DNA of 26,776 nucleotides from Euryarchaeota archaeon UBA439. Its GTDB lineage: Archaea > Thermoplasmatota > Poseidoniia > Poseidoniales > Thalassarchaeaceae. The stretch spans positions 40,468-67,243 of the forward strand of contig DANB01000002.1 of assembly GCA_002497245.1 (NCBI GenBank), read 5' to 3'. Each line of letters opens with the position of its first letter. Within the stretch, counting starts at the first letter, position 1. Both the position numbers and the translations under genes were made by a program. Positions 15,164-22,679 of the stretch are shown here, piece after piece. The notes under the pieces are model-generated. The model searched no databases, was not told the origin of the DNA, and saw only the letters and a program-made list of their open reading frames with translations.

Positions 15164-16338
15164 TGTCTAATAATACTAAGAATATAGTAGATATAGATGA
15201 AAATCTTCGTTTACTAGGAACTGCTCATGTCAGTAAAACTTCTGTAAATCTTGTAAGAGAACAAATTAAAGAATTCAAACCAGATGTAATCGCTATAGAA
15301 TTATGTGAATCAAGATTATCGGCATTAAAGAAACCTGAGGGTATAGATAATGAAGATTTACTAAAAATCATTAGCGAAGGTAAGGCTGGCATGATTTTTC
15401 TTCAATCTGCATTATCAGTTCAACAAAGGAAAATGGGAATTGATACCGGAGAAAAGCCGGGAGCTGAATTGTTAGCTGCAATAAATATCGCAGAAGAAGA
15501 AGGGATTCCATTTGAATTAATAGACAGGAATGTAGTAATCACACTTAGAAGAGCTTGGCATAGTATGGGTTTTTTTGAGAAATTTAGAGTTTTTGATGCA
15601 TTGCTATCCGATGAAAACGATGATGATTTCGATCTAGAAGAATTACTTGAAGATAGTGATTTACTGACCAATATGATGGAAGATGTATACAAAGTTGCAC
15701 CTAATGCTGGAAAGGTACTAATAGACGAAAGAGATGCTTTTTTGAGTGGCCGAATACAACAAATTCGCGGGAAAGGGAAAATCTTAGCAGTAGTAGGTGC
15801 AGGGCACTTGACAGGAATAAAAACAAATCTGAAAAAGCCGACTTTAGAAACTACTTCCAGACTTGTGAGTCTTAATGAACAACCAAAAAAACCTAGTTGG
15901 CCAAAATATGTGATGGTAGCAATACCTATTTTTCTGATTTCTCTAATTGGAAAGATGGTTTATGAAGGAGATATTGCAGAATTATTGGATTCAATATCTA
16001 TCTGGCTATTCTTAAATTCATTTTTAGCAGGTTTAGGTATTTTAGTTGCCAGAGGGCACCCCGCATCAATATTAGTTGGAGCATTGGCATCTCCGATTAC
16101 ATCTCTAAATCCAAGTCTAGCAGCGGGTTGGTTTGCAGGATACACTCAACTAAAAATGGCCCCTCCTACTGGAAAAGATGCGTACGATTTTCTTGAATTT
16201 TCTAGCTTATATAGTATTTTTTTCAAGAATAAAGTAGGTAGAGTGATAATGGTAACAATATTTGGGAATTTAGGTTCTTCTGCAGGAAGTATTCTAGCAT
16301 TAGCAATTATGTATGCGAATTCATCCGGATTAATTTGA
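15163..16338 (+). CDS. TraB/PrgY-family membrane protein
   Basis: A 391-residue protein. The soluble N-terminal part (about 1-230) has the TraB signatures LRLLGTAHVSKTSV (residues 15-28), VIAIELCESRLSAL (about 43-56) and a later AVVGAGHLTGI (about 210-220). These two GxxH elements and the Glu cluster belong to a superfamily that includes Tiki-type metalloproteases. The C-terminal third has several hydrophobic segments (YVMVAIPIFLISLIGKMV, FLNSFLAGLGILVARG, SILVGALASPITSL, VIMVTIFGNLGSSAGSI), indicating a membrane anchor. In enterococci TraB/PrgY blocks a mating pheromone; the archaeal role is unknown. The ATG overlaps the folP stop by one base, and yeiH follows after 9 nt. Confidence 0.87.
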   Translation: MSNNTKNIVDIDENLRLLGTAHVSKTSVNLVREQIKEFKPDVIAIELCESRLSALKKPEGIDNEDLLKIISEGKAGMIFLQSALSVQQRKMGIDTGEKPGAELLAAINIAEEEGIPFELIDRNVVITLRRAWHSMGFFEKFRVFDALLSDENDDDFDLEELLEDSDLLTNMMEDVYKVAPNAGKVLIDERDAFLSGRIQQIRGKGKILAVVGAGHLTGIKTNLKKPTLETTSRLVSLNEQPKKPSWPKYVMVAIPIFLISLIGKMVYEGDIAELLDSISIWLFLNSFLAGLGILVARGHPASILVGALASPITSLNPSLAAGWFAGYTQLKMAPPTGKDAYDFLEFSSLYSIFFKNKVGRVIMVTIFGNLGSSAGSILALAIMYANSSGLI

Positions 16339-16347
16339 TGTGATAAT

Positions 16348-17325
16348 ATGAACAAAAATATTGGAATTATTAGTTCAATAATAATTGGTTCATTGGCATA
16401 CATAATTAACAATCAACTTGTTAATTTAGGAGTCGGAGTCGGAGCTAGTACCCTAGCTCTAATTTTTGGTGCTTTATTCGCAAATTTGACAACAAACGTG
16501 GAAGAAGGGGGGAAATGGATGATTAAATTAGTAATGCCAATGGCGATTATTCTACTGGGTTTCGGTTTGAATATTAGATCTTTTTTCGGGCCAGAGATTG
16601 GACATCTAGGTCTATTTGTAATGTTGATTACTGCATCAACTAGTTTCATCACATGTTATATTATTGGAAAATATATGAAATTAGATTTAGAAACCAGTTT
16701 AGCACTAGGAACCGGCGGTGCAATTTGTGGAAATAGTGCAGTAATGGCAGTATCTCCGGGCCTAAAATTGAAAGAGGAAAAAGTAGGGGTAATACTTGCA
16801 ATAATTAATTTATTAGGTTTGATTACATTTTTCACGATTCCAGTTCTATCAAAAGTTCTTAATTTAACAGAAGAACAAGGAGGTATTTGGGCAGGGTCTG
16901 TGATCCATGCAGTCCCTCAAGCAATCGCAGCGGGAGAAACCATAGGGCCTGAAGCAATGGTTATAGCTACAACAATAAAGCTATCAAGAGTGTCATTATT
17001 AGTCATCATAGTTCCATTGTGTGCTATTATAGCGAATAATAAGGTAAAGGTAGAGGGACAGAGATTTGAGATTGGTAAAATACCATATTTCATCCCTGGT
17101 TTTGTCTTGGCTGCAGTTCTATCGACATGGCTAATTCCTGTCGATTTAGCCGATAATCTGGCATCTCTAGGGAAATTATTGTTACTTCCTTTACTCGCAT
17201 CCGTTGGATTTTTCATAAATAAGGAAAGTATGAGGGGCGCTGGAGGGCCGATACTATTAGTAGGAATATTGGCAACGATTTGTATGTTAATAAGTAGTTA
17301 TTTGACCATAATAATATTTTCATAA
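16348..17325 (+). CDS. yeiH: YeiH/UPF0324-family putative sulfate/sulfite exporter
   Basis: A 325-residue integral membrane protein with about ten hydrophobic segments. Family signatures are the inverted-repeat motifs GTGGAICGNSAVMAVSP (residues 121-137) and GSVIHAVPQAIAAGE (183-197), plus MPMAIILLGFGLNIRSF (63-79). Members are often called putative sulfate exporters because of links to sulfonate and cysteine metabolism; the transported ion is not proven. The downstream gene is a TauE/SafE protein (20-nt gap), another family tied to sulfite or sulfoacetate export, which strengthens a sulfur oxyanion role. Only a weak Shine-Dalgarno (GTGAT) precedes the ATG. It is likely the third gene of a folP-TraB-yeiH-tauE transcript. 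Confidence 0.9.
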   Translation: MNKNIGIISSIIIGSLAYIINNQLVNLGVGVGASTLALIFGALFANLTTNVEEGGKWMIKLVMPMAIILLGFGLNIRSFFGPEIGHLGLFVMLITASTSFITCYIIGKYMKLDLETSLALGTGGAICGNSAVMAVSPGLKLKEEKVGVILAIINLLGLITFFTIPVLSKVLNLTEEQGGIWAGSVIHAVPQAIAAGETIGPEAMVIATTIKLSRVSLLVIIVPLCAIIANNKVKVEGQRFEIGKIPYFIPGFVLAAVLSTWLIPVDLADNLASLGKLLLLPLLASVGFFINKESMRGAGGPILLVGILATICMLISSYLTIIIFS

Positions 17326-17345
17326 ATACGAAAAGGAGAGATCAT

Positions 17346-18152
17346 ATGGAACCAAATACTATCTTAGCATTGATTCTAATTTTTTCCACCGCTATTATTT
17401 TCTCACCATTAGGATTGGGAGGGGGGATTATTTTCATGCCTATATTACATTACATTATGGATTGGGAGATAAAAACTGCAATTTTGGGTTCCTTGATCTT
17501 AGTCTGGTCTGTAGCTCTAGGGAGTCAATTTGCCCATAAAAAAGGAGGATATGGAGATATTGAAATCGCTAAGAGAGGCATGACTTTTGGAGTCCCAGGA
17601 GCAATATCTGGAGTGATCTTAGGTTTCTTATTAATTGAATATATTAGCGACATCACAATAAAAATAATAGCACTTGTTATCGTTTCATGGATTTGTTATA
17701 AAGCTGCATTACGTATGTCATCTAGAGAAGATATTACTGGAGAAGCAATAGGTGAAATGAATGAAAGATATTGGTTAACTGGAATATTTTTCGGAGGTAT
17801 GTCTTCAGGACTTCTTGGTATTGGAGGAGGAGGTATATTCGTTACTATGAACAGGAATTACGGTGGACTTAGTAGTAAATCATCTGCTGGGACTGCATTT
17901 ATGCTAGCAGTAATGGTTGTTCCGACTGCTATAATTTCCCATATATTAATTGATGGAAATTTGAGTAATCTAATTGAAGAAGCTACGACAATTGGATTAG
18001 TTGTTCCATTATTGGTTATGGCCCTATCTTTTACTGGTGCCAAATATGCAATAAAGTACTTACCTGTCAAAGTAATTACCAGTCTTTTTATACTAATCAT
18101 CAGCATTAGTATGTTTAAATATATTCAAGAAATATTAGCAATGATATTCTAA
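17346..18152 (+). CDS. TauE/SafE-family sulfite/anion exporter
   Basis: A 268-residue membrane protein with about eight hydrophobic segments and the duplicated TauE/SafE signature. The first copy is FSPLGLGGGIIFMPIL (19-34), the second GGMSSGLLGIGGGGIFVT (about 150-167) followed by the SAGTAF helix. The family exports small sulfur or carboxylate anions; TauE and SafE were named for sulfite and sulfoacetate. Substrate cannot be read from the sequence, but the adjacent yeiH supports a sulfur oxyanion. An AAGGAG Shine-Dalgarno lies about 8 nt before the ATG at 17346. The 3' end overlaps the convergent thiolase gene by 4 nt. Confidence 0.9.
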   Translation: MEPNTILALILIFSTAIIFSPLGLGGGIIFMPILHYIMDWEIKTAILGSLILVWSVALGSQFAHKKGGYGDIEIAKRGMTFGVPGAISGVILGFLLIEYISDITIKIIALVIVSWICYKAALRMSSREDITGEAIGEMNERYWLTGIFFGGMSSGLLGIGGGGIFVTMNRNYGGLSSKSSAGTAFMLAVMVVPTAIISHILIDGNLSNLIEEATTIGLVVPLLVMALSFTGAKYAIKYLPVKVITSLFILIISISMFKYIQEILAMIF

Positions 18153-19372
18153 ATTGATTCGATAATCATCGCAATCCCTTGGCCCCCACCAATACATGCG
18201 GTTGCAACTCCATATTTGCCACCACATCTCTTCAATTCATGAGCCAAAGTTAGTACTAATCTAGTACCTGTAGCTGCAAGAGGATGTCCTAAACCAACTG
18301 CTCCTCCATTCACATTCACTTTCTCGACATCTAATCCTAAGTCTTTGATACAAGCAACTGCTTGACCGGCAAATGCTTCATTAATCTCCCATCGATCAAT
18401 GTCTTCAATGCTTAGACCTGCTTTTTCTAGAGCCAAAAGACTGCTTGGGACAGGCCCATATGCCATTATTGCTGGCTCCAACCCTACAATTCCCCAAGAG
18501 ACGATTCTTGCTAAAGGAGAGTCCCCGTCAGAAGAAGCCTTAGATGCTGATTTTATTACTACAGCAGCTGCACCATCAACAACTCCACTAGCATTACCAG
18601 CAGTAACTAGGCTATCTGGACCGAAAGCTGTTCTTAATTCTGATAACGATTCAGGAGTTGAATCAAGTACTACATGATCTTCATCTCTGTATGTAATTTC
18701 TCCAACAGATACTATCTCTTGTTCCCAAATACCATTCTCTATAGATGAGGCAGTTCTTGTATGAGAAAGCGCAGCAAATTCATCTGTTTCTTTTCTTGTG
18801 ATGCCTTTTCTTCTGCAAATTTCATCGGAAGTCTGGGCCATAAAAGAACCACACATTCCATCTAATAAATTTGTAAATAAGTAATCTTCCATATCTTTTT
18901 CTAAAACTGTGCCTTGTTTTGGCGGCCTGGCTAATTTGTATGTCTCTCTCATTCCACGAAGAACATGAGGAGATTGAGAAAGATTTTCCATACCTCCTGA
19001 GACCACAGTTGATGCTTCTCCAAGCATTATCATCTGTGCACCTGTTACAATGGATTGAACTCCTGAACCACAGATTCTTGATAGAGTTAACATTGGAACT
19101 TCTTGAGGTATTCCTGCACCTAAACCTGCATGCCTAGCACCAAATATTGCCTGATCACATGTTTGTAATGCATAACCCATTACCACATGATCTACATCGT
19201 CAGGAGATGTTCCAGTTTTCTCAAGAGCACCTTTTATTGCTATTTCTCCTAATTTGAGAGCACTTGTATCCTTCAACAGACCACCAGGGAGACCATCTCC
19301 TCTTTTACCACCTTGCCATTCACAAAACGGTGTTCTAGCACCACCAACAATCACTACATCCTCAACGGCCAT
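18149..19372 (-). CDS. Acetyl-CoA C-acyltransferase (thiolase)
   Basis: A 407-residue condensing enzyme interconverting acyl-CoA plus acetyl-CoA and 3-ketoacyl-CoA. The three thiolase signatures are intact: nucleophile Cys101 in LSRICGSGVQS, His363 in NGGAVGLGHPLAATG, and Cys393 in ATACIGGGQG. The NEAFA loop before the His motif and a residues 130-170 loop (GGMENLSQSPHVLRGM) are typical of degradative or acetoacetyl-CoA thiolases of bacterial type. It lacks the usual archaeal scaffold of an adjacent HMG-CoA synthase gene, so fatty acid degradation or acetoacetyl-CoA formation are both possible. It lies 55 nt downstream of flotillin on the same strand, with no obvious TATA box, so read-through from the flotillin island is likely. 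Confidence 0.94.
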   Translation of the reverse strand: MAVEDVVIVGGARTPFCEWQGGKRGDGLPGGLLKDTSALKLGEIAIKGALEKTGTSPDDVDHVVMGYALQTCDQAIFGARHAGLGAGIPQEVPMLTLSRICGSGVQSIVTGAQMIMLGEASTVVSGGMENLSQSPHVLRGMRETYKLARPPKQGTVLEKDMEDYLFTNLLDGMCGSFMAQTSDEICRRKGITRKETDEFAALSHTRTASSIENGIWEQEIVSVGEITYRDEDHVVLDSTPESLSELRTAFGPDSLVTAGNASGVVDGAAAVVIKSASKASSDGDSPLARIVSWGIVGLEPAIMAYGPVPSSLLALEKAGLSIEDIDRWEINEAFAGQAVACIKDLGLDVEKVNVNGGAVGLGHPLAATGTRLVLTLAHELKRCGGKYGVATACIGGGQGIAMIIESI

Positions 19373-19427
19373 GATGGTCCGAGATGTAAGTCATTCATGA
19401 GGGTGACTATCCAGTTAGGACAGTCTC

Positions 19428-20834
19428 TTATTCGTTAGTATTGTCTTCAGACAATGTTCCAAGATAGTCAGGTAGATCTACACCCGCCATCTTGGCAACA
19501 TCATGAATTGGAGGTAAACTTTGTACTAAGCTACTTACAAAGTTGCTTGTAGCTGAAGAACCGTCAGTGTTGCTACCGCCATCCCAAACAGTTACCTTGT
19601 CAATCTTCATATTACGAATTGCCTCAACTTGTGCAGCAACCATATTTTCAATCTTCTCGACCATCAGTAAAGTAGCAGCTGCTTTGGTATCTCCACCTGC
19701 GCTCTTAACTAAACCAGCGTAACCAGACGCCTTAGCATCCAATACTTTCTGAATACCAGCAGCTTCTGCTTCATACCTTGCAAGAATTGCATCTGCGTCA
19801 CCTCTAGCTATGCGTCTTAGGCGCTCAGCCTCTGCCTCTGCAGAAATCTCAATTTGTTGTTTCTGAATTTCTTCGCGAACAATTTCACTTGCCTGTAATC
19901 TAGCCTCCTCTTCTTTGTAGACCGCTCTCTGAATAGCTGCTTCAGCCTCAGCAGCCGCTACAGCAGCACGCTGTTTTGCTGCAGCCTCGACCTCTGCTAA
20001 GTCAGCATCTGAATTCTTAACTATTGCAGTTGCAGCGTTTTCACCAGAAACCGCTAATGCTTCTTGTTCACCAACATATACACGCTGATCTGCTTCGGCA
20101 GTCTTACGTCCTTTTTCTGCCTCAGCTAGGTTTTGAGCAACTTCAATCTCACGTACTCTGTTTGCTTTAGCAGCACCAACTGCTCCGTCTCTCTCTGCAT
20201 TTGCAACGTCAATACGTGCATTCTCAACTGCAGTTGAAGCAGCCTTCTTACCAATGCTCTCAATATAATCAGACTCATCAGTAATATCAACCAGATTAAC
20301 GTTAATCAGATAAATACCAATTTTTTGTAATTCGGTGTCTACATTAGTTCTAGTCATCTCAAGGAATGTATCTCTATCCTGATTAATTTGTTCAATTGTC
20401 AAAGATGCTACAGTCAAACGAAGTTGACCAAAGATAATTTCTTTGGCCATCTCTTCAATTTGCTGTGGGGAGAGTTGTAATAACCTCTCAGCAGCATTAG
20501 CCATAATCGCTTTCTCGGTACTAATACCTACTGTGAAGGTACTTGGAACATTTATTCTAATATTCTGCATAGAAAGTGCATTTCTTAGATCTATGTTAAT
20601 CGTAATTGGAGTTAATGAAAGGAATGAATAATCCTGTATTAACGGCCAAACTAATGTCGCACCACCATGAATAGTTCTAGAAGCTCTACCTCCAGATGTA
20701 CGACCATAGACTACCATAATCTTGTCAGGAGGGCATCTCTTATACCTCTGTGCAAAGAAAATCGTTGTTGCTACCAAAACTAAAACTATTGCGAAAATCA
20801 TTATTGTTGCGTAGGGTGAACCGTCGTCTGCCAT
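19428..20834 (-). CDS. Flotillin-like SPFH-domain membrane protein
   Basis: A 468-residue protein with one N-terminal membrane segment (about residues 9-28, TIMIFAIVLVLVATTIFF) and then the SPFH/band-7 domain (about 30-200, beginning KRCPPDKIMVVYGRTSGG). A long Ala/Glu-rich coiled coil (about 200-390; EVEAAAKQRAAVAAAEAEAA) and a less ordered tail follow. This order is that of flotillins and YqiK-type proteins, which oligomerise in membrane microdomains and influence protein trafficking, secretion and membrane fluidity. An NfeD-like partner is encoded just upstream, as is usual for prokaryotic flotillins. The N-terminal anchor is a true TM helix rather than the acylated hairpin of eukaryotic flotillins. 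Archaeal function is unknown; family assignment is strong. Confidence 0.93.
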   Translation of the reverse strand: MADDGSPYATIMIFAIVLVLVATTIFFAQRYKRCPPDKIMVVYGRTSGGRASRTIHGGATLVWPLIQDYSFLSLTPITINIDLRNALSMQNIRINVPSTFTVGISTEKAIMANAAERLLQLSPQQIEEMAKEIIFGQLRLTVASLTIEQINQDRDTFLEMTRTNVDTELQKIGIYLINVNLVDITDESDYIESIGKKAASTAVENARIDVANAERDGAVGAAKANRVREIEVAQNLAEAEKGRKTAEADQRVYVGEQEALAVSGENAATAIVKNSDADLAEVEAAAKQRAAVAAAEAEAAIQRAVYKEEEARLQASEIVREEIQKQQIEISAEAEAERLRRIARGDADAILARYEAEAAGIQKVLDAKASGYAGLVKSAGGDTKAAATLLMVEKIENMVAAQVEAIRNMKIDKVTVWDGGSNTDGSSATSNFVSSLVQSLPPIHDVAKMAGVDLPDYLGTLSEDNTNE

Positions 20835-20896
20835 TATCTCAACTCATGCCTGATGAAGAGGGACTAGGTCAAGAAGTCTTTGCCGACATCATCTCG

Positions 20897-20913
20897 AGAA
20901 AAAAATGAAAAAA
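20897..20913 (-). terminator. T-rich tract after the NfeD-like gene
   Basis: Directly after the TAA of the NfeD-like gene the minus strand reads TTTTTTCATTTTTTTC with no stem-loop. Archaeal RNA polymerase terminates at such oligo-T tracts, so this may end or attenuate the upstream transcript before flotillin. I see no strong TATA box closer to the flotillin ATG, so full uncoupling is doubtful. Confidence 0.45.
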
Positions 20914-21516
20914 TTATTTTCTTTTTACTATTAATGTAGATGAAACGACATCAATAACTTCTGCGAAATCACCTGTAGCCATTGGCTGACCATCGTCAGT
21001 TTTAGCATTATAAGTCCTCATTGCACTACCAGATTCAACCTGTATCTGACCTACTCCGCCTTCTGGAATTCTAAGATAGATTGTGCCAACAGAACCTATT
21101 GCATCATCCATATCTATTGTACCATCAGATTGGAGTGCTACAAATAATTGGAACAATTTTCCAGTGCCATACATTGACCCGAAACCTGTAATCGAACCTA
21201 CTACAATCGCAAGTGAAGTTTGATTAGAATCCCCGTCCAAGACCCATAAACCTGCCAAACCGAAGAACATCATGAATGCCATTATCCCTTGGAATGTAAG
21301 TGCCTTGAATGATGCATCTGCACCCATTGCATCAAAATCAGTACCAAATAATCCATCAAATACATCTGCTGTTATTCCCCCTATCATGATTAATGCGAAC
21401 CATAGTAAGAAAAGAATTCCTCCCAATACCGCAGAAGATGCGAAAATTAATTCTAATCCGCCACCTCCATCATAACCAACAAGTGAAAGTAAATCAAAGT
21501 CCGCGAGAGATGCCAT
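20914..21516 (-). CDS. NfeD/YqiJ-like membrane protein, flotillin partner
   Basis: A 200-residue protein with three hydrophobic segments (about 25-50, 74-95, 101-127) followed by a C-terminal small beta barrel (about 138-200, IGSVGTIYLRIPEGGVGQIQV to VSSTLIVKRK). The G-x-V-G...G-x-a pattern is that of the NfeD OB-fold. The barrel follows the helices without an N-terminal protease domain, so it is the short NfeD form or the related YqiJ type. These proteins pair with flotillins and are thought to help localise or stabilise them. I start at the ATG at 21516; an in-frame GTG at 21546 preceded by GAAGAG would add ten residues (KCKINLEPL) and remains possible. Confidence 0.82.
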   Translation of the reverse strand: MASLADFDLLSLVGYDGGGGLELIFASSAVLGGILFLLWFALIMIGGITADVFDGLFGTDFDAMGADASFKALTFQGIMAFMMFFGLAGLWVLDGDSNQTSLAIVVGSITGFGSMYGTGKLFQLFVALQSDGTIDMDDAIGSVGTIYLRIPEGGVGQIQVESGSAMRTYNAKTDDGQPMATGDFAEVIDVVSSTLIVKRK

Positions 21517-21576
21517 TAATGGTTCTAAATTAATCTTGCATTTCACCTCTTCGGCGACAATATGACAAAATCAGTG

Positions 21577-21825
21577 CTATTTACGCTGTTTCATTACAGC
21601 CAAATATTTCTCAAGATTTATTATTGGCCCTACAGAAAGTCCGGTAATTATTGCTGAAAATATTAGATTATTAAATAAATCATAGATAAAAAGGAAAAGA
21701 ATTGATAGGATCAAAGGAATTAACAAACGACGAAGAAATAAATGGTAACCCCCCAATAATTCAAATGCAGGATTATCTATAGCATCGTCTAATAATTCAG
21801 GAAAGCCTTTCTTTCCGCCTGACAT
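21577..21825 (-). CDS. Small membrane protein in flotillin island
   Basis: An 82-residue protein I do not recognise. A charged N-terminus (MSGGKKGFPELLDDAIDNP) leads to two hydrophobic stretches, about residues 31-51 (RRLLIPLILSILFLFIYDLF) and 54-70 (LIFSAIITGLSVGPII), and a basic end (MKQRK). The ATG at 21825 is preceded by TAGGTG about 6 nt upstream; an in-frame GTG at 21834 would add three residues. It sits 21 nt after the 111-residue membrane protein and 60 nt before the NfeD-like gene, so it belongs to the same transcription unit. Function unknown, possibly an accessory subunit of the flotillin assembly. Confidence 0.65.
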   Translation of the reverse strand: MSGGKKGFPELLDDAIDNPAFELLGGYHLFLRRLLIPLILSILFLFIYDLFNNLIFSAIITGLSVGPIINLEKYLAVMKQRK

Positions 21826-21846
21826 CTGTTGCACCTAATTGATTTG

Positions 21847-22182
21847 TTAACCAAGATTTGCTAACCAAACAATCATGCCAATAATTGTCAAACCAACCGG
21901 GAATACGTACCATATTACTTTGGTAACCACTGTGTTAGCGTCTTTAAACTCTAATTCGCCATTATCATTTCTAACTAGAGTAGTTTTTTCTAATTTGGAA
22001 TATGCGCCATCGAACTCTTTCTGATGTTTTGATAGGAAAATTAGGAAATATATGGCCATCACAATTGTCCCACCACCTGTGCCTTGCAGTAAAACAGCTA
22101 AAAATTCTAAAGCTATTGAGTTGCCAATCAATATTTGGGCAAGTCCTAGCATAACCAAAATCAATGAGTCAATTCGTGCCAT
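21847..22182 (-). CDS. Hypothetical membrane protein, first gene of flotillin island
   Basis: A 111-residue protein with three hydrophobic segments: about 6-32 (LILVMLGLAQILIGNSIALEF, strongly apolar), 36-52 (GGGTIVMAIYFLIFLSK) and 88-109 (VIWYVFPVGLTIIGMIVWL). A charged loop between the second and third (HQKEFDGAYSKLEKTTLVRND) is probably cytosolic. I know no family for it. A canonical TATA box lies 24 nt before its ATG, marking it as the promoter-proximal gene of the run that continues through the 82-residue protein and the NfeD-like protein to flotillin. No signal peptide or catalytic motif is visible. The conserved-operon idea is inference. Confidence 0.65.
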   Translation of the reverse strand: MARIDSLILVMLGLAQILIGNSIALEFLAVLLQGTGGGTIVMAIYFLIFLSKHQKEFDGAYSKLEKTTLVRNDNGELEFKDANTVVTKVIWYVFPVGLTIIGMIVWLANLG

Positions 22183-22202
22183 ATGATTGTAGCGGAGAGG
22201 TG

Positions 22203-22210
22203 ATATAAAA
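22203..22210 (-). promoter_or_regulatory. Canonical TATA box of the flotillin island
   Basis: The minus strand reads GATTTTATATCACC here, with the TTTTATAT core centred about 24 nt upstream of the ATG at 22182. It is the best match to an archaeal TATA box seen in the window. The ATG has no good Shine-Dalgarno close by, so the transcript is probably leaderless. This gives the island its own promoter, separate from the thioesterase and exporter genes upstream. Confidence 0.6.
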
Positions 22211-22241
22211 TCAATCCTTTGCCTGCATAATTACGATTATC

Positions 22242-22679
22242 CTACTTCATACTACTTGGTTTTGATTCCCAAATTGCCCATGTGCCTTTAGCAGTTGCAA
22301 TGATTTTTCCATCTTGATTAGAAAGTATTCCATCACAGTGAGCCAGATTCCTACCACGGCGTAATACTTTACCTTCAGCGACTAAAACATCACCAACATA
22401 TGCAGCATTAAGAAATGAAATATCTAATTGTGCAGTTGCACACCATTCTTCTTTCTTTATTATTGAAACTAGAGCACCCCCTAGAGCACTATCCAGCATT
22501 GTTGAATGGAGTCCTCCATGTGCAACTCCGCCGGCATTCAAATGATTATGCGAAACTTGACATGTGACCGCACAGATACCGTCTCCAAATTGCTTACCTG
22601 TGACCCCTAATAAATCACATACACCTGATAATTTCATTGAAGGAATATAATTTTCATTGCCATAAGTTTTCTCATTCAT
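22242..22679 (-). CDS. PaaI-type hotdog thioesterase
   Basis: A 145-residue single hotdog-fold protein. The core motif NAGGVAHGGLHSTMLDSALGGAL (around residues 50-72) matches the HGG..a..D..g pattern of PaaI/YdiI-type acyl-CoA thioesterases, in which the Asp is the likely catalytic residue. The C-terminal strands (DVLVAEGKVLRRGRNLAHCDG, KIIATAKGTWAIW) complete the fold. Such enzymes hydrolyse aryl- or acyl-CoA esters, and the exact substrate is unknown. Its ATG lies inside the end of the ABC exporter gene (8-nt overlap, ATGAATGA), with AGGTAGGA just upstream as a ribosome-binding site, so the two are translated together. The nearby thiolase is also a CoA enzyme but lies across the flotillin island. 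Confidence 0.88.
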   Translation of the reverse strand: MNEKTYGNENYIPSMKLSGVCDLLGVTGKQFGDGICAVTCQVSHNHLNAGGVAHGGLHSTMLDSALGGALVSIIKKEEWCATAQLDISFLNAAYVGDVLVAEGKVLRRGRNLAHCDGILSNQDGKIIATAKGTWAIWESKPSSMK

